In this document: positions 48,563-61,812 of the stretch, one piece after another
Layout: each line of letters begins with the position of its first letter
Numbering within the stretch: position 1 is the first letter of the stretch
Assembly (NCBI GenBank): GCA_020086605.1
Contig: JACBWW010000048.1
Span: 3,315,796-3,379,795 of the forward strand
Source of the DNA: Lanius collurio
Taxonomy: Eukaryota; Chordata; Aves; Passeriformes; Laniidae
Direction: 5' to 3'
DNA: 64,000 bases
Notes under the pieces: generated by a model
Databases searched by the model: none
Told to the model about the DNA's origin: nothing
What the model saw: only the letters and a program-made list of their open reading frames with translations
Program-made: the position numbers and the translations under genes

Positions 48563-48989
48563 TACACTCAAAAGAAAGTTTTTCAGCATCAGGTCTGTAC
48601 CCACTGTGGACTACCCAATCCCACGTGCTGGGAAGGCTTGAGCAGTGTGTTCCCTTCATCACAGGGCTGTTGGGTAACTCTTGGCTGCATATATACATGT
48701 TTTTGTCAGTGTCCTGTGCTATTGTGTCATCTGACCTCCTCCTGCAGGGGCAAGCCAGCTTCTCAGCAGTATCGGCAGTTTGAACTGTTTGGGTTGGTGG
48801 CAAATATTTTCTGCTGACATGACCCAAGGGGCTTTGGTAAGCATGGAAAAGTACTTGCAAAAAAGTACTTGCAGACTGAGCTCATAACATAGGTGGTTGA
48901 GATTTTGCAGAGACTTAGAGCTGGATTTTTAAAAGCACTTGACATATCTCTTGCCTAGAGAGATTTTCCAAATCAACTTGAAGNTGTCT
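48563..48989. other. Intergenic spacer with one ambiguous base
   Basis: Nothing is recognised except the undetermined base N at 48984. Confidence 0.5.
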
Positions 48990-49760
48990 GAGTGTTATTT
49001 CAGACCTAGGAGGAGGATAACAAAGCTTGGGGAGAAGGATGCATCACTGATAATGGACACAAAGAATGAGATCTTATGGGCCACAAGGAAAGTCAACTCT
49101 GCAACTGTGCTGAAATCAGCTCAGACTGGGTAAAAGGTAATACCAACAGGGGGAGACCATGATCACCAACTCTCAACCCATCTACTCAAGAAACCCACCA
49201 GCTCAAAAGAAGAGAAAGACTGATCGTGCAAATTGATTAGCAGTAAAGGAAATAATGTAACCAATGGCATGGGAGAAGTGTGCAGGCAATGAGCATGAAT
49301 TCCTTTGCGATAATGTATAAATAGTGAAAAGTTTTGAACAACCTTGGGACTCCCTAGCAACAAAAAGCCCAGGGTGGAAAACTCATTGGGTTGCAGCTGG
49401 ATCCACATGTGGTGACTATCTTCTGCTTAATCTGTCTTTCTCTATCTCCTCTCTTTTCTTTTTCTTTCTATCTCTATGTCTCATATTCATGGTTAAGTTA
49501 AATCCATATTACAGACTTTGGCTTATGGTCTTGTTTGCATCTTTATTCAGGCAGAGGCATCTCTCACTAATTGTATCTTAACAAGAGACAAGAACTTCCA
49601 TATTTCATCCCAAGCAAAAATAGCTGGGATTAGACCAGTCTCTCATATCCCACTGGGTGAAAAAAGTAAGAGAAAGTTAATTTGCAAAAACCCTTCTTGT
49701 ATTACTACTATCAAGACAAAACCATGGAATTGTCAAGTTTTGCTATTTGCAGATTAGGGA
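48990..49760 (+). mobile_element. Candidate LTR-like element
   Basis: The segment has LTR-like layout in plus orientation: ATGTATAAATAG (TATA-like) near 49313-49324, then GACTCCCTAGCAAC, a pyrimidine-rich TCTCTATCTCCTCTC stretch near 49437-49480 and TTAAGTTAAATCCATATTAC. This arrangement resembles avian ERV LTRs with an R/U5-like tail. I could not define TG...CA ends or a target duplication, and the limits are rough. Confidence 0.4.
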
Positions 49761-52700
49761 GAGCTAAACTTGTTAAAAAACATTTTCTGCCAGACAGTGG
49801 GTTTTTTTGGCTATTGACTCTGGCCTCCTGTCCTGCTCCTATTGCTTATCAACCAAAATACTTACTGCCATGCCTAATATCAATGAGTACTTCTAGTTGA
49901 AGGAAAATTCAAATACATTTTATGGGTTTTTTGAGTTGGATTCATAAAACAGTTTCAGACATAAACCAAACAACTTTTTTTTTTTTAAAGCTAGCATATA
50001 TTCAAGTTACACTTTGTGAAAACTCATTTTTTTTCTTTTATTTCACAATGACATATTATATCAAACTTTATTTATTTTTTGGTGATTGAATCAGCAAATA
50101 AAGCATGAATGTTTTGCAGAGCTCAGTAAGCCAGTTATAAACTACTTTTTTGAACTACTTACAGTAGCTTTGCAGTATTATAACTGTTTTTAATGTGTTT
50201 ATTGAGGTTTCACTAACCTGAAAAAAATCCATTGCATTTATTTCAAATATGAGCAACTTGTGTTCATGCTACATCTGTGCTGGCAAATAGCATTGGAAAC
50301 CTTTCTGCCCATGGTTCTGGCCCATGGTGAGTAATGCTTCCTCAAACTGCTCCTGGGGATGATATGGGAGATTATGAAGGGCACCTCATAATTATGAAGG
50401 GCATCTTGGAAAAGAAGGCCACCTTGTTGCAGTGAATAGTAGGGTTTGGGTTTAAACATGGTTACCTTGGCTGTGTGATACAGGCTGACCAGAGTACAAG
50501 GGAGTATTTGATTTACTGATGGAGCTTTGGAGCAGTAAGTAGTTAACACAAGCCAGAAAACAGAGAGGGAAAACCTCCCTAAAATGATATTAATTCTTGT
50601 AAGAACACAAATGAATACATAGATGAATCTCATGACAAGGTTATATACAGTGATGGTAACCAGGCTTCCAAGTCATTCTATGGTAATAAGTGGGATTTAT
50701 TTTTTTGTTTTTACTGCCATGTCCTGTTATAGACAATAAAATGCAGAGACATGTTAGAAACCTGTATCATAAGCTGCACTATATGAAAACTTCTCCTAAG
50801 AGTGAGTGCCTTGGATTCTGAAAGCCCCTTCTTTCTGGAGTGTCATGTTCTTCAGTTTCAATGGTTTTGTGAGGTGACACCGTTCAAGTCTGTCTAAATG
50901 GCCTTTGGCTGTGATTCCTTCTTTCTCTTACATTCATGTGGAATATTCTCTACACTGTTTAATCTTGGCCCAGTAGTTTCAATATATTTTTGATTTTGTT
51001 TTAATTTTCTTCTCATTTTAAATTTTCCAACGTCTTCAGTTAAGCTCCGCATGGCTGGAAGACTTAAAGAATGATCTCATTCATGTGCCAGACAGATATA
51101 TTCTCTCAGAAACCCACCCAGTCTAAGTAATGACTTCCATTTTCAGACAACAAGTCGAACTCTTTAACTTGCTCCTGTACATGTCTTTGAAGAGCAGGTA
51201 TTGAGCTAAACACATTCTTGTTACTTCTACATGGCTTTGAGAAAGGAGGCAAGGGAGATGAAAACAGATTTTGTAGAATTAAATAAACCTCCCCATATTT
51301 GCATACACATATATAGGTAGGTAGGTGAAAAGTACTTTTAAATTAACAGGCTTGTTATTGTTCATCACATAAAGAAAAATTGTGGGTTAGTGGGGAACAG
51401 GAAGGAAGGAGTGAGATGGTGACTGCATTAAAAATTCTCCTGCTTGGAGCAATTCCTGTCTCTGGGTGTCTCCCACGCCTGTGTCCTCTGAGGCTGGAGC
51501 AGCTCTCTCTGATCTGTTAACTTACCACAGTCATTTTCACTCCTCTTACATAATGGTTTATGGTTACACAAATCTGCTCTGTCCAAAATACATTAGATTA
51601 AAAAATGTCTGACTCTCTTTGGTGGATGGTATATTCTGAACTCATTCAGGCAGGAGGGATGACATTTTCTGTTTGAAAACTAGTTTAGTACTAAAGATCT
51701 TCCATCTTGAGTACAACTTGTAAAATCCACCATCTTATTGTGGGATGAAATACCATGCATTTGAATGGGAATATGTTCTCTAGTAGGAAAAGAAAGTAAA
51801 AGGAAATCTTGTTTTGGTGTTAATTAGAATTAAAATAGTAAATAGCTCTTTGTCCTACTTTGACAACTCTGTTTTGAAAATGCAGCCTCTGACCCGTGAC
51901 TGGTGCACACAGATTTTTTTCTTTCTTTAGAGAAGACTATATTTAATGTTTTAGAAATCTATTACAACATTGGACTTGCTTTGAGGTCTGTGGTACTAGT
52001 GTTCCTCTTACTTTTATTTGAATGAAATCAGAAGAAAGGTCTTGGATTCTTTGGTACAAATTGAGTTTGAAACTGAAGGACAAAATTATATATTAGGTCT
52101 TTGATCTTATACATGTGTCTTCCAACCACCTTTTCCCGTTATTTCATTATTTGTTTTAAAGTCAGGCTTTTTTTTCTTGGAAAGTTTGCTGAGCCAGTTG
52201 CATGCCTTTCACAGTGATGGGTATTTACTTCCCAATTAGTCCCACTGAGCCAGCAGGACTATTTGCCTGAGAGCCCTCATCACCATGAAAAAACCCCAAC
52301 CACCCAACACAAAACAATGAGATCACAATCTGGCCCTTTTCGATTAGCTCACCACTGTCAGGGTTTCACTTTCCTGCTTAAATCCTGTAATGAGCAGCTA
52401 TCAGAAAAGGAGGTAAATAAAGCTGTCATGCATATTGACAGTAATACAATATCACTGCTCATTTTTTCCCCCCAAAGTTAGAATTGCAGAATTAGTGTGG
52501 CATACAATGTTCTCCCCTCTCCAGCAAAACACATACCAGCTGCAGTCTTTTAAAGTCTCCTATCATTTTGTTAGCACAATGACTGCCTACGTGAGCAAAA
52601 AAACATGGAAACTGCATCCTACCACAGTTGACAAGATTTTTTATTTTCATGATTACTTCTCTGCCTTTTTTTATTTTGCCTGCAGGCAAAGGTTGGCATA

Positions 52701-55700
52701 CATGTCAAGAGAACATTCTCCAGCTGGGGCCTGCAGTATAGAGAATTGTATACTCCAGAGGGCTCATGGGACCTTAGGCAGATTATTATGGTAATATTGG
52801 AGACTGCTGTCCTTTCCCTCCCACAGCTGGGCCGCCTCTCTCATTGTAAGTATTGAAGCAATATGTTTTGCAAATTATACATTGGGAACAACAGGGACCT
52901 GGGAAAGTGAGGGAGAAAGAGAAACATGGCAAAATGCTGCCTTTAATATGATATTTTTCTTGTTCATCAAGCAAAAATAAATTAGAGCTTTAATTTTTTT
53001 TAATTAAATGAGGCTCATATATTGGGAAAAAAACCCAGCTATAATAGTAAAAAGTTAATATTGATTTTATTGAGTGAGAGTTTTAAAAAAATATTGTTTA
53101 TTATAGGGAAATTTCACACAGTAACCTGATGCAAGAGAACTGGAGTAAGATTACATAATAGCTTTTATTACAGATTTCAGAAATCCTTTTGAGTCCAATG
53201 AAGCTGGATTAACAAAAACTGCACAAAAAAAATATCATTTTAATTAGTGCTAATGTGATCTCGTCATGGTCCAGCTGTTTCACACAGGATGAAAATCTGT
53301 GTTGCTTTATTAGCAATTCACCCTCCAACATAATGTCACTTCTGATTTTTAACATTTCTTATTGATGTATATTTTAATAAAATAGCCAAATGATTTGGTG
53401 ACTACTGTCATAAGGAAACTGAGGGGTTCTTGACTTGCTTGTTTTTAAATAAAAAAGAGTTTGAAACATAACTGGTACATACAGAAATATTTAAATTCTT
53501 GAGCTTTTTTTGAAACATTACTATAAAAATCAGATTAAAGTTTTTATGGTTGCATTTTAAAAGTGATTTTGTATTTATAAAACTAATAAGGAAAGAAAAT
53601 ATTGCTAACTTGGTAACAAGTTGAAATTATGTCTTACTTAGGCCAGATGCTTTTCCTTGAAGACTTGGTTTTGTTTATTTTTTAAGTAAGTATGGGCTTC
53701 AAATCACAGTCTTTAACCAATATTCCACTATTCTGTTAGCCAATAGCAACTTTAAATTTAGATCTCTGTTCATTTTTGACAAGACTGTTTCACAACTTGA
53801 TTCCATTTGGCGCTAACTTCAATTTTAAGCTAAATTATTTTCAAGTTACTGAAACTTACTACTTTGTTTATATATGAAGCTGTAGTATATTGCCTTATGC
53901 ACCTGCCTGAATTCTACATTAAAAATAATCAAATGTGGAAAACCTCAATACTCACAGCTCAATTTTCTTTTCCATTATTTTTATATGCTTTAATACAGTG
54001 GAGACCCTTTGCATATACCATTGTAGAGGAAGTAATTTATATTTTAATAACTTTATTCCTTTTCCCTATGTTACTTAAAATATTTCTTTATGCACTGTTG
54101 GTGATAATATATTTATCAGCTCTCTAATTTACCTTAGACTTTACTAATGTATACCAGGATGACCAGTCCTTGTATTTTTTTTCTTAAACATTGCACAATT
54201 TCTTTTCTTATTCTTAAATAGTGATTTTTTATTATACACTTTGTACATGGAAACAGTTTGCAATCTGGTGGCAATTGTTGTAAATTAAAGTGGGATTAAT
54301 CTGTGTCAGTGGTGGATTTTTAACTATAATTTTCAATTATTGTAATAGTAGAAGATGTTACTACAGAAAACAACACAAGGACTGTATTGCACTGTATCGG
54401 TGCACTGTACTGCACTGTATTGGTTGCTTCCCTTGTAGAGTCTTAAAAAGCCCCTGATGATACCATGACAGCATTTCTCTTTCTCTCCTCTGTAGTCTAA
54501 CTAAAATGGCATTAGCAAAGCCACCCTTTGCTGGGTGTTGGTGTGCTGGTGAAGAGCCCCCAGATAACAATGAGTTGGTTCCATGTGTCTCTGAGAACCA
54601 GAGAGTTGGTACTCCTGAGCTTGTGCAAAGATTTGTATTCCACAACATTTGATGCAAGGTTGTATGCAGCAGGAGGAGGTGAAAAGGAAATTCTAAGGGT
54701 AAAGGATGGTGTTTTGTGGGATAGAGAACTCAGGGCAGTGATGCATTTTCTCTTTGCTTCCTTTGAATATCAGAGGACTCCCAAACCTGAGCTACCTTTC
54801 ACATTTCCTTCTTCTTCCTACCCTGCATTCCTCCTTCCAGGTGGCATATATTGACTCCCACTTTTCTGGATTATGGTAACTCAGTGTTTGAGGTATATCG
54901 CTTCTGAAAATTGTAACCTTCTTTTTTTTCCTCATTATCTTTTTGTTGGGTAATTTTGCCCAATATATTTGAGGTTTCTTGGCTGTTTTCAACAGCTGTT
55001 CTCGCTGTCAGCATTGTTAATGACAGACTGCATTTTGCAACCAAGTGTGAGCAGTTTGCTTAACACCTTCCTAACACAGAATTTTTTTGCATTTGTCATG
55101 TGTGACTAAAGTGTGGCATTTAAAAAGACAATCCAGCCTAGCTGGCTTACTTCTATCTTGCCTTACTTTTATCTATGATGAAAAATCCTAGTGAAATGGA
55201 GAACTGAAGAAATTCTGCTTTTCTCCATTGGAAGTAGTATCTAAGGCTAAACCTCCACTGCCTGTGCACATTCATTGCATAGAATACAAGGGACTTGGAT
55301 ATTGTCAAGGGTTGCTCTAAAAAGGCAAAATGGTAATAATTATTTTAAGGATAATAAACTGTGTTGGGGAGTGAAGGAAATTCTGTATATTTCAGCAGAT
55401 CCCATGTTTTAAACATATTGAGAAATTGGTGTGTAACTCTTTTGTCAAAGTGTCAAGACTTAGCCAACATAAAATGAGAAATCCCTCTACATAATACCAA
55501 AGTTCTGATTCATAATACCAAAGTTCTCATCCAGGATTTAAGTAGTGAAACCTTGACTCTCTTCAGGTGAACAGGATTTTTCTTTAATGCCTTTGCCTCA
55601 AAGACAAGGCTTGCTGACTCCTCTGGAGAAGTTCACTGGGCAGTGATGGATACACATGCTTTTCTTGCTAGTGGTGTCCAATGCACGTTCAGTATTTGTT

Positions 55701-58700
55701 GCAACTACCTTCTCCCTTGACTCTTCTTTATTGGCAATCAGGCCCTGGCCAGTGTGATATGACAGGGAAGACTCATCATAATGCGCTGTAGCATGCCCAT
55801 ATAGTGACTGTTGAGTGTTACAACAGATGTGTCAAACATTGTCCTAAAAATGTGTGACATAAATGCCAAGAAGTTTCATTGTTGCTGCCCCATGTTTGAG
55901 CTCCAGTCTTCTTGCACACATGAACACAGGTAAGTCTTCCTTTCAGTAGTTTTGCTTTACAATAGAAGGATGGTTTAGCCTCTGTTTCTCTCTTGCCTTC
56001 TGTGACTTTAAATAACCTTGGTATTGGTTTTGTACTGTACTTGTTTCCTTATATTCTCCAGGTTGTGGTGGGGAATACATGCATTTTTTACTGCGATATT
56101 TTTATTATACAGCTGAAGAACCCCAGCTCAACTCTGTGTCTCCAGATTTTAAATCTGTAATGAAATTAGAGTTATCTAACTTATTATCATGTGAGAAGCT
56201 GGAGGTACACAAAAGCTTTGACTGCAGATGTTGAGAGGTTGTCATCATGATCAAAATGTGAAGGGACACTGTCTCCAACTCTGCTGAGCCCTTATGTATT
56301 GCATTCATCAGTTCATTAAGAACACACAGGAGCCAATGTATAATGGACAATTAGGGTGGAACCATTTGTTCTGAAACAGGATTATCTTTCCTGTCTGCAT
56401 CAGCTTTATGAAGAACTTATTTTTATTTCCATTTTGAAATAGAGTACTTTAAAGCCCCTCTCCCACAGACAGTTTTTATTAAGAGGTTAGTAATCTTTTA
56501 CAGTAAGAAACTTGTTCCATGGTCACGTGCACTTTTCCTCTGAAATCTGCTTCTTTAGTTCTCTAGTTTTGTGAAGGTCATTCTAAAACTTTGGTCAATT
56601 TCTTTTGATAACATTCACAACCTTACTAATTTAGAATAATAATGTTTGATTGGAGTGGCTCTTTCTTATATTTGAAGGCAAGTTATTGGGATAATCCAAA
56701 GTGTATTATGTGGTTAAATTTATTAGCAGAATTTCTTGCATATTTAGGGATATTGTGATGAAATTTCTGGCTATTTTTACATGCCGCTTTTTTTTTTTTT
56801 TTTTTTTTTTTTTTTCCAGACAGAAAGGGTGGGTAACGTTCATTCCATCAGATTTTAGTGTGGGGAAAAACAACATAAAAATCTTATTTGGAGTTTTAAG
56901 AAATCTTAATTTAGAAAAAAAGAAAACTAAAAAGCAATTTGAACACTTTTAATGGGTGTTGCTTCTGGTAGGAGGTGGCTTCAATTTTATTGACTTCCAG
57001 TCCCCAATAAAAGGGTTGATGTTTCTGTTTCTTTGTGCTGGTTACTTCATTAATTATATTTAAAATGTAGGTCTGAAAGCTGCTGTTACCCTTTTATGTT
57101 TTGAAAGTGGGTACTAGTAGCCTATTTTCTTCATCCAAGAGTTTATAATGAGGATTTCATCAACAAATCAGAAGACCAACTAAATTAAACATGAAAATGC
57201 TGCTGTAGGTAGTTTGCTTAAAATTTTTTTGTGTATGGATTGGAGCCTCCACTGGAATACATATGAGGGATTTTCAATATGGTAAAAAGTCTGGAAACTG
57301 CTGCTGTAGAAAACCACATTCTCTAGATACTAATCTTTAAACTAAAGACAGGCCCATCTGTGTGCACCACTAAATTGGAATTGGGAGATATAACTCAAGG
57401 GTAGGCCTCATGATACTCCTCTAAAGTGTAAATTTCACTTGTTTCCACATTGTGAAAACAACATTTTGAACATTAAAGGAAAAAAAGTGCTTTGTTCTTT
57501 TGAAAGTCAAAAACTTCACAGATACTAAATAAAATAGGAGTCAAAATACTGAGTTTGAGGATCTTAACAGCTTTAACATTCCAGCTGTAGTATTTTAAAA
57601 AATATTTAGGATAAAATACATGATAATTCTAATATATTTGTCTGTATGAAAATACTTAAAGTTACATTTGTAGATAAAGTCACTTACTATAGTGAGTAAT
57701 TTTATTTACAGTACGTGAATAGTCACTTATTAGAAATCTTGCATTCCTGAGCAAGGGAAATATAATTTTCCAAGGACAGTTCATCTCAGTCACCTTTGAC
57801 ATCTACTTTAGTAAGGAATGAATATCCTTTGAAAGTGCTTGTATTTCTCCACTGGTAACAGACCAGAGCCTGGAAAAGCATCTTAGACTAAATGATGTTT
57901 TGTGTGAGATTAATTCTAGTCTGTTGCTATGGGCTCAAGTTGGTCATCCACACATAGGTGCTTTCAGCCATCGTGAGTGCCCTAAAGTATCTCAAACGTG
58001 TACATGGGGCTGGCAGATATGACACAGGAGTTATGGGATACTGATGACTCTCTGTAGTAGTAGCAGAAGTGAAGGTAGATTGCCCTGGGGCATCTCAATT
58101 GTTTTCAGGTGCCTGTGGAGGGTAACTTAATCAAACTAAAAGGATCATATCAATTTTAATAATGTAAACTGATGACTGGCCATTCCCTGAAGTCCTGAAT
58201 AAATAGAGGTACTTTCTAAAATTCTGAGAGTGTTAGTGGTGTTGCTCACTGGTTCTTCAAATTACTCTTTCCTGGTGAACAATAAACCAGATTATATCTT
58301 TAGGGTCCCTATAAGTAATTCTAAATGTGATAGGAAGTACTACCCCACATTCCCTATCATCCTGAGATTGTGTCAGCAGCAATGACCCCAATGTCTGCAT
58401 GCAATCTTATGGGCAATGTCTGTTACCTGACAAATGGCAACCTAAGCGACACAATGGTATGGTATAACAGCACTACAGCACCTCTGTAAGGCTGTGGAGC
58501 ATGTTTGAGTAAGCACTCATTTAGAACCCAAAATAGAGAACTGATCTTGTTAAAGATTCTTACATGGTCTTTAACATAATTTTACTGATGCTGGATCTGA
58601 GTTAACGATGCTTCATAAGCAGTGCTGACCATTAACTTGTTCTGGAAAAATCTGAAACTGTTTCATATCAGTCTATTTTGTAATTGCTGAAGAAAGTGAA

Positions 58701-60213
58701 TTCTTGTTTCCTGCTTCTGAGTCTTGGAGGTCTTGGAGGCAAGCTGGAAAGCAATGTTCACAGTGCATCTGCCAGCAATTTTCTGGAAATCACAGAGACA
58801 TAAGATCTTTATCATGGAAAATGAGGGAATATTCATGCTGTATGGAATCAATCTACTGCTAACTATCAGATTGTTTAGCAAGACCTTATGTTTGGTAAAT
58901 GTCAGAACTAGTGGAGATATTCAGCTTTGCTCACCTATCATTACTGTGAGGGTGTATTTAAACATCTCTGTGTTTAAATTTGAAGCTTTAATGTTACATT
59001 CATGTTGCATTTCATTATGGATGCAGCAATGACTGAGGAAACAAAAATGGAACTGTGAAGAGGCCACACTTCTTGGTAGCAGCCTAGGAATAAAGATGAC
59101 AGCATTAATTATTTACGCTGTAAAACATCTTCATTGGCAGGTGGTGGTGTGAGGAAAGGGGGGAGGTCAAAACCCACATCTTGATTCATATTATATTCTT
59201 ATGGTAAAAAAACAGAAGAAATAAGAAACAAGCAGTTAGCCATTGCATGTGTTTGAAATCAAGGAATGGAGTTGCAAATTGGTTTTTGCAGTTTGCTTGT
59301 CCCGTGCATGAGAAAGTATTGTGATCCTAAATCAAAAAGTATTGTGTTTGAGGACATTTAAGACAAAATACAAAGGGCTGATAAAGATCTCCAGGGAACA
59401 GCTTAGTATTTAATAGATAGAAAAGACAAAACATCACTGGAGGTGGCTGGACTTCTGCAGATTGCCTTCGTTCTTTGAACACTGATTGCTGTAAACTTTC
59501 AAGCAAGATGGAACAATGCCATGAAGATGGATGCTTCAAAGTGTCCTGTGAATAGTGGCGAAAATACATATGTATAATACACTCCATCTGTTATTACAGC
59601 TTTTGTTTCTTTGGAAGGGAGCCTCTGCTTTGTGTGACTTAAAAATAAGACAGCAAAAAGATATTTTTAAGACATTTCAATACATCCTTGGTAGACAGAT
59701 AGATAGAAAATGTCTTAGAGACAATAAAAATGTAGGCTATCAGTGCTGATGCAAACATTGTATTTCAGGGGAAGAATGTTATAAGTTGTTTGGGAATAAC
59801 ATCTAATTTAAGGAATAACTGTGAAGAATAGAAATACTTTAGAATACTATTATTTGCTCTTTGTATCACAATAGTGTCTAGTGGTTCCAACTGGAAGAGT
59901 ATGTCATACCACATGTTAAATAACAGAGGCAAAAAATAATCTCTTCCCAGAAAACTTAAGATTTCAAGCAGACAGGCTAGAAATTGGTGGGAAGACAGGC
60001 TGCAGCTTGTCTGGGGTCACATAGTAGCAATTCCTTCATTGTTGGTCTAGTTGAGCATTCTAAAATTACATTGGCAACAAGTTGAACATATCTGAGTTGT
60101 CCCAGTCTCAGCATTGTGTGAAATGACCTCTAAACAGCTTTTCTTCTGAAAAAGTGATATTCTTTTCTTTAATGATAGAGGATCTGACTGTTGAATTATC
60201 TAGTAGTTATTTT
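49761..60213. other. Gene desert, no gene recognised
   Basis: About 10 kb of AT-rich DNA. It contains short local duplications (ATTATGAAGGGCA at 50374-50401; ATAATACCAAAGTTCT at about 55493-55535; GCACTGTA units near 54390-54420), a 28-base T run at 56788-56815 and a GGTA tract near 51316-51327. A stretch at 52380-53400 looks like conserved non-coding DNA. The open frames are short and domain-free. Confidence 0.5.
56788..56815. repeat. Poly-T tract (28 T)
   Basis: Twenty-eight consecutive T followed by CCAGACAG. It lacks an identifiable retroposon beside it. Length is likely polymorphic or error-prone. Confidence 0.9.
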
Positions 60214-60866
60214 CATGGAGTCATAGAACGGCTTGGGTTGAAAGGGATATTTGAGGAACATATAGTACAAATTCCCTGTCACTCTCATCCATGTCCCCTG
60301 GCAAGATGTCTTTCACTAGATCAGGTTGCTCAAAGCCCCATCCAACCTGGCCTTGAACACTTCCAATAATAGGCCATGCACAACTTTTCTTGACAATCTG
60401 TTCCAGAGTCTCACCACCATTATCCTAAAAAATTTCTTTTACCTTCTTTCAATTAAAAAATTTTTCCTGTTACAATAGACCTTGGGAAAAAGTCTTTATC
60501 TTTTATAAGCCCCTTAAAGTTTCAAAAGGCCTTAATAAGGTCTTTCTGGAGCCTTCTCTTCTCCAGAGTGAACAACCCCAACTACCTCAGACTGTCTTCA
60601 TAGGAAGAGATGTTCCAGCCCTCTGATCATGTTTTTAGCCCTAGGCCTCTTTCAGACCTGCACAAATAGATCCATGTCTTTCTTGTGCTGGAAACTCTGA
60701 GGCTGAATGCAGCCCTCCAGGTGAGGTCTCACAAGAGTGGAGATGAGGGGCAGAATATCCTCCCCTGACTCACTGGCTACACTGCTTTTGATGCATCCCA
60801 GGATCCAGTTGCCTTTTTGGGCTGCAAGTGCACATTGCTGGCTCTTGTCAAGCTTCTGCCTCTTCA
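60214..60866 (-). mobile_element. CR1 LINE, 3' fragment, minus strand
   Basis: The left end is the inverted CR1 tail (GAGTCATAGAACGGCTTGGG). It continues in reverse order with CACTAGATCAGGTTGCTC, CCATCCAACCTGGCCTTGAA, ATCTGTTCCAGAGTCTCACC, CTCCAGGTGAGGTCTCAC and TTTTTGGGCTGCAAGTGCAC. It is more diverged than the copy at 47765, with an AT-rich patch at 60440-60530. A minus-strand frame at 60652-60954 preserves an ORF2-end remnant (CALAAQKGNWILGC). Confidence 0.92.
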
Positions 60867-60949
60867 GAGAGTGATCCATAGCACTGTAAGCCAGCTCTTT
60901 GTGTTGGGTGTCCACAGCAAGGTGCTGGCAGCAATGATTTTTCTGAGAA

Positions 60950-61812
60950 TACACCAGAAGTTGCCTTCAGTGTCAGACAGATCCAGTTCCAGCTGGCTCC
61001 AAAGGACACTTGTTGCTGGCCAGAGCTGACCTGATCAATTGATGGTGCCTCTGTGATAACATATTTAAGAAAGGGTAAAAAAAGGTTACAGAAGAGCAAC
61101 TGTGAGACAGGAGTGAGAAAATGTGAAACAACTCTACAGACACCAAGGTCATTGAAGGCTTAGGGGAAGGAGGTGCTCCATAGTGGGGCAGATATCCCCT
61201 ACAGCCCACAGAGGTCCATGGTGGACCAAACTGCAGCGTATGAAGACCCTGGGCCAAAGGACTCTCTTGGCAGGAACCACACCTCATCAAGAAGAACTCA
61301 GGCAGGAGCAGGTTTTCCAGCAGGACCTGTGCCCTGTTGAGGGGACCCACAGTGGAGGTGGGTTCTTGAAATACTGTATCTCATGGAAAGCACTCGTGCT
61401 GCAGCAGTCCTTATAGTACTACAGCCTTTAGGAAGGACCCAAGCTGGAGCAGAGGAACAGAGTGAGGAAGGGGCAGAAAAGAGAAGCTGTTATGGACTGA
61501 GCACAAGCCCCCTTCCCCATCACCCTGTACTACTTGGAGTGGGTGGAGTGGAGATGTGAATGAAGGAGAAAACTTAAGCCTGGGAAGAAGGAGGAGCAGT
61601 GTGGAATTTTTTTGTAATCTTCCAACTCAATTTTTACTTTAATTTTCCCTAATTAAGTCTGTAATTCCCATTACAGTGATTTGTAAGTGATTTCCCTGTC
61701 TTTATCTCAATCTATGAGGTTCTCATCCTACTTTCTCACCCATTCTGTTGAGGAGGGGTATGAAGAGAGCATGGGTGGATGTTTCCCAGCTGATCAACCT
61801 AAACCTACTACA
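60950..61812 (+). mobile_element. Avian endogenous retrovirus LTR, long family
   Basis: The segment follows the order of a long LTR family remembered from passerine genomes. In order it has TTGCTGGCCAGAGCTGACC, GTGATAACATATTTAAGAAA (TATA-like, about 61055), CTCTACAGACACCAAGGTCA, several CCCACAGAGGTCCATGGTGG-like units, GACTGAGCACAAGCCCCCTT and TGTCTTTATCTCAATCTATG. It ends near AAACCTACTACA. No open retroviral gene lies beside it, so it is a solo or fragmentary LTR. The ends are approximate and no target duplication is confirmed. Confidence 0.7.
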
